DNA of 61,312 bases, from positions 1 through 61,312 of the forward strand of contig JAAFJE010000025.1 of the NCBI GenBank assembly GCA_013298025.1, read 5' to 3'. The notes below the pieces were generated by a model that ran no database searches, was not told the origin of the DNA, and worked only from the letters and a program-made list of their open reading frames with translations. This stretch comes from Cytophagales bacterium. GTDB lineage: Bacteria; Bacteroidota; Bacteroidia; Cytophagales; Spirosomataceae. Of the stretch, positions 56,409 through 61,312 are shown piece after piece (the first letter of the stretch is position 1; each line of letters starts with the position of its first letter). Position numbers and translations under genes: made by a program.

Positions 56409-56466
56409 AAAATAGGGGTTTATTAAAATATGGATTCCATTTTAAAACCTAAAAAATCATTTTATA

Positions 56467-57225
56467 TCAATCAAACTTTTGTACTTTTTGTATTTGGCTT
56501 GCCAGTTGAAAAGTGTCGTCCCATAGTTTTTCTTCTTTCAACAATTGATTGGCAACCTCAAAGACTTGCAAATCTTTTTGGTAAATCAACACCTTCATAT
56601 ACCCAATCATCGCCCTTTGTCGTACTTGATTGTGAGGGGTAGTATGATATAATTGTGCAAATGTGGACTTGGCGAGTACTTGATTACCCTGAAAAAGGGC
56701 TGTCCAAGCCACCCAATACAATTTACATTGTTGTTGGCTAGGTGTTTGAGGTTGCCAAGTTTGTAAGAAAATGGCCAAATTATCGGGGTCGTTTTCAAAC
56801 CTATTTCTCAGGTTTAATTGGCAATTACACAAACTATCCGTTTCAACAGGCACAGACGGCCCTGCAAAACGTTTGGTTTCAGCACTAGCATCGGCATATT
56901 CAACAAGTAAACTCCAGTCTTGAGTAAGTGAAGGCTGAGGGCGAGTTATATTGAGAAACACCCAAACACCGCCAATCATAATACCAAGAGAAGCCGCCAA
57001 CACCACTATGGGCAGTTTGTACCAGACCTGCCTAGGTGCTTCCGAAAGTATTGTTTGGTACATGGTATGGTTGTGGGTAATGATTTTATGAACGGTTTGG
57101 GTGGAAATAAGGGCTTTGTCCATAAACTGAGGATTTTCTTCCAACAGTTGTTCAAAATCAAGTATTTCGTCGATAGACATAAACCCATTTTGATACCTAT
57201 ATAAATTATGTTCGTTAAGTTCCAT
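56467..57225 (-). CDS. Anti-sigma-factor-like single-pass membrane protein
   Basis: A 252-residue protein. The N-terminal cytoplasmic part is like an anti-sigma domain (NLYRYQNGFMSIDEILDFEQ, LLEENPQFMDKALI), one membrane helix lies at about 71-92 (LPIVVLAASLGIMIGGVWVF), and a periplasmic part with helical, TPR-like repeats follows (LYWVAWTALFQGNQVLAKST; MIGYMKVLIYQKDLQVFEVA). This is a layout common for anti-sigma proteins in Bacteroidota, with the outside helices sensing a signal. It starts 6 bp after the 463-residue gene and precedes the caspase by 58 bp. Confidence 0.7.
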   Translation of the reverse strand: MELNEHNLYRYQNGFMSIDEILDFEQLLEENPQFMDKALISTQTVHKIITHNHTMYQTILSEAPRQVWYKLPIVVLAASLGIMIGGVWVFLNITRPQPSLTQDWSLLVEYADASAETKRFAGPSVPVETDSLCNCQLNLRNRFENDPDNLAIFLQTWQPQTPSQQQCKLYWVAWTALFQGNQVLAKSTFAQLYHTTPHNQVRQRAMIGYMKVLIYQKDLQVFEVANQLLKEEKLWDDTFQLASQIQKVQKFD

Positions 57226-57231
57226 TTGTGA

Positions 57232-58623
57232 TTATCTTTTGTAAGAGTATGATTCAATAGCTTTAAACCATTGATTAAATACGCTATTTTGTTGTATCAA
57301 TTTTTTCTTGCCTTCTTCTTTGGCTTTTCTTGCACTATCGTAATGTTGCTTCGACAATTCGCCATAAATATTCGTTACAACTTGCTCATAATTACCTAAG
57401 TATTCTAAAAAAGACAACGCAACATTTACCCCTTTATCTTTTTGTCGTTTCTCGTCAAAAGGTAGTGTAAGCAGGTCTAGTTCTTTCAATATATCTTCAA
57501 TAATATGTTTTTTTATTTCTTCTTCAGTAAAAAAAGCCTTCAAATTTATAGGAATTGGCTCGTTGTGTTCTTCTTCATTGGGTAATATTGCTGGTTCGTC
57601 CAGAGGAGTTGTTTCTTGTTCTTGTGAGAAATCTTCTTCCTGCTCCTCATCCTCATCGTCGTCAACTATTTTTTCATATCGAGTTGTTGGCGTTGCTGTT
57701 CGTTTAATGATAATTGTATTGATATAGCCTTGTAAGTTAGTTGTGTTCATCGAGCCATTCCAGAGATTCACAAGAATATTATCCGAAACAAAACCCCAAT
57801 CCAACATTTGTGTTTCTGGCGTATAGGTTTTGTTTCTTGCAGATTTTTCTATTAATTGATTTAGCCATTTTAATCCTGCTTCAAACGATAAGATTAACTC
57901 CTCTAATTTTTTAACGAAATCCTCCACCTCTTTGAGAGTCAACCAAATATTAAAATCCTGTAGCTCATTTTGTGAAATATGGTTATAGAAATCTTGCAAC
58001 ACAGGGGTATTCAGTATCTTTTGTAACGATTGTATGGTCTCATTTTGTAATAAAAAATGAAAAGACGCTTGTTTTGCCAACAGCAACTTATGTAGTTTAT
58101 CTTGTTGAACAGGCATTTGCTGCTCGATAAACCATTGGATATTGCGTTTAAGTGGCGTTTGTCCCCCAAAACCATTCGAGATACCTTCATGAAGAAACCT
58201 ATCCAAGTTTTCAGGTCTTGACACCTGATTATTTAGACAATATTGCTCAAAGCCATCTAGGATAAATCGGGCGATTGTACCTTTTTTAGGGAGGCTTGTC
58301 TTGGCAAAATGCTCATGGTATTTTTTAAGTTTCTTCGTTTCCCTATCTAATACCAACGGAGAGGCTTTGGCATCTTGGATGAGGTACCAAAGTTTACGCT
58401 GCGTTTTTGGGTCTTCAAAAGATAAGGTTTCCCACGTTGCTAATAGCTTATCAATATGTGCAGACGCATCTTGGATATATTTTATCCTTTTGATGCAAGC
58501 CACGAGAATGGTATGAGCATGGTGTCGAGGAGGTTTATGACCGTAGTAGAGTCCTTCATTTGTATGAAGGAGTAAAGCTCCAATACGCAGTTTATCAGTG
58601 GGTTGATTTAGCGTAAAAATCAT
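57232..58623 (-). CDS. Protein of unknown function, possibly a divergent sigma-like regulator
   Basis: This 463-residue cytoplasmic protein matches nothing I recognise. The N-terminal part starts IFTLNQPTDKLRIGALLLHT and is helix-rich to about residue 290. YINTIIIKRTATPTTRYEKI precedes an acidic linker (DDDEDEEQEEDFSQEQE, about 320-337), and the C-terminal region (ALSFLEYLGNYEQVVTNIYG; ELSKQHYDSARKAKEEGKKK) vaguely looks like a sigma region-4 helix-turn-helix. The anti-sigma-like gene following by 6 bp makes that idea reasonable, but it is weak. It starts 3 bp after the upstream lipoprotein stop. Confidence 0.6.
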   Translation of the reverse strand: MIFTLNQPTDKLRIGALLLHTNEGLYYGHKPPRHHAHTILVACIKRIKYIQDASAHIDKLLATWETLSFEDPKTQRKLWYLIQDAKASPLVLDRETKKLKKYHEHFAKTSLPKKGTIARFILDGFEQYCLNNQVSRPENLDRFLHEGISNGFGGQTPLKRNIQWFIEQQMPVQQDKLHKLLLAKQASFHFLLQNETIQSLQKILNTPVLQDFYNHISQNELQDFNIWLTLKEVEDFVKKLEELILSFEAGLKWLNQLIEKSARNKTYTPETQMLDWGFVSDNILVNLWNGSMNTTNLQGYINTIIIKRTATPTTRYEKIVDDDEDEEQEEDFSQEQETTPLDEPAILPNEEEHNEPIPINLKAFFTEEEIKKHIIEDILKELDLLTLPFDEKRQKDKGVNVALSFLEYLGNYEQVVTNIYGELSKQHYDSARKAKEEGKKKLIQQNSVFNQWFKAIESYSYKR

Positions 58624-58626
58624 AAA

Positions 58627-59007
58627 TTATGGTGACGCAGATAAATATTGTGGAGGAGAAAAAGCTTTACTTTCTAGTATTAATTGGCTGTTTGTCAATA
58701 AAATAATCCTTTTAGTCAGAATATCACCTTCCATCAATTGCAGGTGTAAAAAATTGGCTTCGATATGCCAAAATCCTCGACAAATAATACACCCTTCTTG
58801 ATTATTCTGATATTCTTTCATAAGAAAAGAACCATTAGGCAAAAACACATACATTTTTCCTGACATCTTCTGTTCCTTCTGGTCAAACAATAGCCATCTG
58901 TAATGTGTCAGCAATTGCTGATTTGATACAGATGAACTATCGGTTTGTTTACTTTGACAATACTGAATAGACATACATAGTACTACTCCTAACATCCATG
59001 TTTTCAT
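58627..59007 (-). CDS. Small lipoprotein, first gene of the caspase operon
   Basis: A 126-residue protein with a lipoprotein signal (MKTWMLGVVLCMSIQYC, lipidated C17). The body (HYRWLLFDQKEQKMSGKMYV; FLPNGSFLMKEYQNNQEGCI, then CRGFWHIEANFLHLQLM) resembles a lipocalin-like small beta domain, the type that binds small hydrophobic ligands. The ATG at 59007 is chosen; the frame is open to 59052. A divergent acyltransferase-like gene starts 161 bp away. Confidence 0.7.
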   Translation of the reverse strand: MKTWMLGVVLCMSIQYCQSKQTDSSSVSNQQLLTHYRWLLFDQKEQKMSGKMYVFLPNGSFLMKEYQNNQEGCIICRGFWHIEANFLHLQLMEGDILTKRIILLTNSQLILESKAFSPPQYLSASP

Positions 59008-59167
59008 TTTGTTGGTTTTATGACGTTCATCTGTACATCTACATTCTATCATCTATGTGAGAGAATGTGTATAATAAATATTTTTGAAAAAAGTCAAAAA
59101 TAAACCTCACGCCAACAGCCCATTTCTGGATGATTATATAAACATCTAAAAACACAACCTTTATATT

Positions 59168-59848
59168 ATGTCAAATCCATTTTATTACCTCCGCAACCCT
59201 GAAACAACGTATTTAGAAATGTATAAAGCAGCTTATGAAGCAGCTTCTAAAACCGTTGTTTCGCTTGAATACCTACAAAAAGCTGATACTTACTGTTTTT
59301 TTCATGGGCCTAAAATGGTAGGAGGGCTTGTTTTATCATCTGCTGCAAACGGCAATGATTTTCGGTATTTTAGCATTTTTCAACACACGCCTACAGGAGA
59401 GGCTATTCTGCGAACACTCAAACGTAAGTATGGCGTAAATGAAACCGAGGCTGTTGAAATTTCATGTATTTGGATGCACCGCAAGTTATCGCCCTACAAA
59501 AGGATTTACTATTATTGGGTGATGCTATCGGAAGCTATCAAAGTTGTAGAAGCACAGCGATATAAGTATGTGTTTGGCGGTTCTGTAGAATTGACCATTC
59601 AAAGATTTCAGCAGCAGTTTTTTTCTAATGTCTTTTATTTAGGCATCAAGCCTCCACAAGAAACAGGAGCATTAGCCAAGATTGATGGTTCTGCTGTTAT
59701 GATTTATTTTTTAGAAGCCTCTAGTTTAAAATATCAATCTTTTCGCTTGTTACATACGCTCATTTGGCACCAAGTAAAAGCCGAATGGAAGGCTTTCAAA
59801 GAAAAATGGCTCGAAAGTCCCATCAAGATGGTTCTTTCTTCTCGGTAG
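59168..59848 (+). CDS. Acyltransferase-like protein, GNAT/LuxI-type fold suspected
   Basis: A 226-residue cytoplasmic protein not assigned to a family with certainty. LQKADTYCFFHGPKMVGGLV, then FRYFSIF, EISCIWMHRKLSPYKRIYYY and KVVEAQRYKYVFGGSVELT, then FFSNVFYLGI, give the strand and helix order expected from N-acyl amino acid synthases or acyl-homoserine-lactone synthases; the E-I-S motif recalls the E-x-S-R of LuxI. It has no signal peptide. It is divergent from the caspase operon, and its 3' end overlaps the convergent PAS/LuxR-like gene by 26 bp. Confidence 0.55.
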   Translation: MSNPFYYLRNPETTYLEMYKAAYEAASKTVVSLEYLQKADTYCFFHGPKMVGGLVLSSAANGNDFRYFSIFQHTPTGEAILRTLKRKYGVNETEAVEISCIWMHRKLSPYKRIYYYWVMLSEAIKVVEAQRYKYVFGGSVELTIQRFQQQFFSNVFYLGIKPPQETGALAKIDGSAVMIYFLEASSLKYQSFRLLHTLIWHQVKAEWKAFKEKWLESPIKMVLSSR

Positions 59849-60665
59849 CAGAAGTGGGTACTATAATGCCGTTGTTTTTCATATAAATCGCCACATCTTT
59901 GGCTGTTCTAAAATTGTGTTGAGATTTATCATCGGCATACATTTTACGGGCTTTTTCGAGAATATCTTTCGTGTAACTTTTAACGGTGTACAGTTTTAAG
60001 CCCATTTTGCCAGCAATTACCGCCAGATTTTTTTCTGTTAAGAGATGTTGTAAAATTATCCTTTGGTTAGGTTCAAAGTTATTTTCTTTGGGTTTGAGCT
60101 GTGAAAATTCTTTTTGAAACTCATTCATTACCATAGCACGATATGACGCAGGAATACCCTCTATTCTAGGATACAAGGCCTCGCCTTCGTATTCTTTGAT
60201 GAGGGTACAATGTGTAAGATAAGCCGTAATTTTCCCACAAGCTGTCACCTGCCAAGGAGCTATGATGCGTTTCACTAGATACCGTATATTATCGTTTTTT
60301 TTGAGAATCATCGGGGTCAAAACGATGTAGGAAGGTTTTAAGAAATCTATCAGGTCTGTTTTGGAAAAAAGAAAGGTTTGTTTTCCCAATGCCGTCAACA
60401 TAGGCATTACGCCTTGAGGGTCAACCATGTCAAAGTAATTTTTGAGGGTAAAGGTTTTAGGCTCAAAACCAAGGCTTTCCACGCCTCCCAAATCAATGAT
60501 AGTAAAATTGAGCAAATCAACAACTACAAAAAACTGCTCTTCTCGCAGCCCTAGTTTCAGTTTATGGAGTTCGTTTTGTTGCTGTTCTTCCGAAATTTTA
60601 AAAATATACGATGAAGGGTTTGCATGGGTGTAGGACAAGTTTGTTTGTTTAAAAAAAAGCTCCAA
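59823..60665 (-). CDS. PAS/LuxR-like regulator with 5' end disrupted by a MITE
   Basis: The 280-codon frame carries a PAS-like region (about 40-130; LNFTIIDLGGVESLGFEPKT, FTLKNYFDMVDPQGVMPML) and a C-terminal LuxR-type helix-turn-helix (NQRIILQHLLTEKNLAVIAG; KMGLKLYTVKSYTKDILEKA), like the regulator at 45557. The first 13 codons, starting at a TTG, are made of MITE sequence (YTH at the junction). The native N-terminus, MKQHEYKKIQEFARNHY, is encoded at 60873-60825 beyond the insertion and joins in frame if the MITE and one target copy are removed. Whether the TTG start works is unknown; the gene may be inactive. Confidence 0.75.
   Translation of the reverse strand: MELFFKQTNLSYTHANPSSYIFKISEEQQQNELHKLKLGLREEQFFVVVDLLNFTIIDLGGVESLGFEPKTFTLKNYFDMVDPQGVMPMLTALGKQTFLFSKTDLIDFLKPSYIVLTPMILKKNDNIRYLVKRIIAPWQVTACGKITAYLTHCTLIKEYEGEALYPRIEGIPASYRAMVMNEFQKEFSQLKPKENNFEPNQRIILQHLLTEKNLAVIAGKMGLKLYTVKSYTKDILEKARKMYADDKSQHNFRTAKDVAIYMKNNGIIVPTSATEKKEPS
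60618..60625. repeat. Target site duplication, left copy
   Basis: GTTTGCAT, identical to 60817-60824, directly next to the left end of the MITE, inside the coding region of the PAS/LuxR-like gene. Confidence 0.85.
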
Positions 60666-60816
60666 ATTTTATTTGGCATAGCTAAATTTAAGTATGAGAA
60701 AAAGCCTTAATTTTTGAAATATTTCATAAAATTAGCCTTTGGCAAAACAGATTCTTTCTGCTTTGCCAAAGAATATATGAATAAACTTTACTTTTTAACA
60801 AACTTGTCCTACACCC
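60626..60816. mobile_element. 191-bp MITE
   Basis: It starts GGGTGTAGGACAAGTTTGT (60626-60644) and ends with the exact reverse complement (60798-60816), flanked by 8-bp duplications. It contains no gene. An inner hairpin, CTTTGGCAAAACAG (60737-60750) with CTGCTTTGCCAAAG (60758-60771), has one mismatch. The same 19-bp terminus borders the transposase at 61137, so that element could mobilise it. Confidence 0.9.
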
Positions 60817-60824
60817 GTTTGCAT
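60817..60824. repeat. Target site duplication, right copy
   Basis: GTTTGCAT, identical to 60618-60625, immediately after the right end of the MITE. Confidence 0.85.
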
Positions 60825-60873
60825 AGTGGTTTCGGGCAAATTCTTGTATTTTTTTATATTCATGCTGTTTCAT
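60825..60873 (-). pseudogene. Displaced 5' coding segment of the PAS/LuxR-like gene
   Basis: On the minus strand an ATG at 60873 opens MKQHEYKKIQEFARNH, 16 codons plus one base, ending exactly at the MITE boundary. Joined to the target copy it gives Tyr-Ala-Asn-Pro-Ser in the frame of the present gene. It is thus the original start region. Confidence 0.75.
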
Positions 60874-60961
60874 ACACTTGAAATCAGTTTAATTGGCTAA
60901 GACTGTAGGAAATATAGAAGGTTTTGATATAAAATACAATAACTATCTGATTATTAACAAA

Positions 60962-61030
60962 AAACACCCCTCTTGGAGGGGTGTTTCTCACAATAATTTT
61001 ATCTATTTCCCCCCTCTTGTAGGGGTGTTT
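60962..61030. repeat. Two near-identical hairpin repeats
   Basis: CCCCTCTTGGAGGGGTGTTT (60967-60986) and CCCCTCTTGTAGGGGTGTTT (61011-61030) differ at one base in 20 and are 44 bp apart start to start. With its 5' flank, the first copy has perfect 11-bp arms (60962-60972/60976-60986). The region between the MITE and the IS (60825-61136) has nothing else that looks like a gene. Confidence 0.6.
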
Positions 61031-61136
61031 ATTTATCATTCATTTTGATATTTTTGTACTGTTTGCTATTGTCCTTATCAGTAAACTTAGCACTCATAAC
61101 AAATTATATCACATCATATATATTGTCGATTCTTAC

Positions 61137-61312
61137 GGGTGTAGGACAAGTTTGTCATGCTGCCTTTTTTATTTGGTTGACCAGTTCCTGCCATTGATTA
61201 TTTTTCAATTTAATTCTAAGATTAACTATTTGTTGAGCACCTTTTAAAGTCCATCTCTGCCCCGATAGTTTCAATCTTTTTTGAATAACCTCTTTGTTTG
61301 CAGATTCTATCG
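61137..61312 (-). mobile_element. Left end of an IS sharing the MITE terminus
   Basis: GGGTGTAGGACAAGTTTGT at 61137-61155 is the same 19-bp terminus as the MITE. Inside it the transposase gene ends, and the element extends beyond the window. If target copies are 8 bp, the one on this side is ATTCTTAC (61129-61136). Confidence 0.8.
61155..61312 (-). CDS. Transposase C-terminus (ISKra4-like), partial
   Basis: On the minus strand the frame from the window edge reads IESANKEVIQKRLKLSGQRW, then TLKGAQQIVNLRIKLKNNQW and QELVNQIKKAA, ending at a TGA (61157-61155) that overlaps the IS terminus by one base. The motif RLKLSGxRWxxxGAQxxxxLR is typical of ISKra4-type DDE transposases at their C-terminus. 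The 5' part and catalytic core lie outside the window. Confidence 0.72.
   Translation of the reverse strand, partial: IESANKEVIQKRLKLSGQRWTLKGAQQIVNLRIKLKNNQWQELVNQIKKAA

Noticed and set aside
60962-61030. Two spaced repeats as a minimal CRISPR
   Set aside because: There are only two copies, the 24-bp spacing is too short for normal spacers, the repeats are perfect or near-perfect hairpins, and no cas gene is present.

Overview
The window looks like a chromosomal segment of an AT-rich member of the Bacteroidota, most likely the Cytophagales (Spirosomaceae-like). This rests on Bacteroidota-type proteins (DUF3467, DUF4833, a second UvrA paralog, outer-membrane barrels, lipoproteins) and on promoters of the TTG-20 bp-TAnnTTTG kind, clearest in front of rpmB. 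The genus is inference. No tRNA, rRNA or CRISPR array was seen.

Layout. 1-470: IS transposase tail joined to the last part of an alpha-amylase gene. 0.5-4.3 kb: FrnE-like oxidoreductase, DUF4136 lipoprotein, a compact cluster of perfect DnaA boxes, an Rrf2 regulator and L-2-hydroxyglutarate oxidase. 4.5-5.4 kb: a TacA/TacT-type toxin-antitoxin pair. 5.4-12 kb: prmC, ribD, rimO and a divergent uvrA. 12-19.3 kb: envelope proteins, a secreted TPR/actin-fold protein, GH16 glucanase, M20 amidohydrolase and uvrB. 19.4-22.7 kb: a large Roco protein (LRR-Roc-COR) whose LRR array is almost repetitive at DNA level. 22.8-30.3 kb: peptidyl-prolyl isomerase, DUF3467, tagaturonate reductase, heptose-phosphate-kinase-like PfkB kinase, GNAT, membrane-anchored endo/exonuclease/phosphatase, rpmB. 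30.4-44.5 kb: metallophosphatase, mannonate dehydratase, PNPOx-like/MocR divergent pair, moaA/moaD, Nudix-type regulator with a likely operator, a long gene-free stretch ending in a strong terminator, nrdB, MFS transporter, TVP38 protein, cytidine deaminase and a CE1-like esterase.

45.4-50 kb carries a PAS-LuxR regulator followed by an overlapping three-gene cassette (outer-membrane protein, lipoprotein, papain-like lipoprotein protease). 50.2-54.6 kb is the canonical uvrA - anmK - ridA run. 54.7-59 kb is a four-gene minus-strand operon ending in a secreted caspase-like protease, with an anti-sigma-like membrane protein. 59.2-60.9 kb holds an acyltransferase-like protein convergent with a second PAS/LuxR-like regulator.

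The sharpest observation is at 60.6-60.8 kb: a 191-bp MITE with 19-bp terminal inverted repeats and 8-bp target duplications (GTTTGCAT) has inserted into the 5' end of the PAS/LuxR-like gene. Removing it restores an in-frame N-terminus starting at an ATG at 60873. The same 19-bp terminus borders a transposase gene at the right edge (61137 on), which is the probable source of the transposition activity. The two protease modules, one with a clan CA and one with a clan CD cysteine peptidase and both near PAS/LuxR regulators, are the best candidates for an undescribed envelope system.
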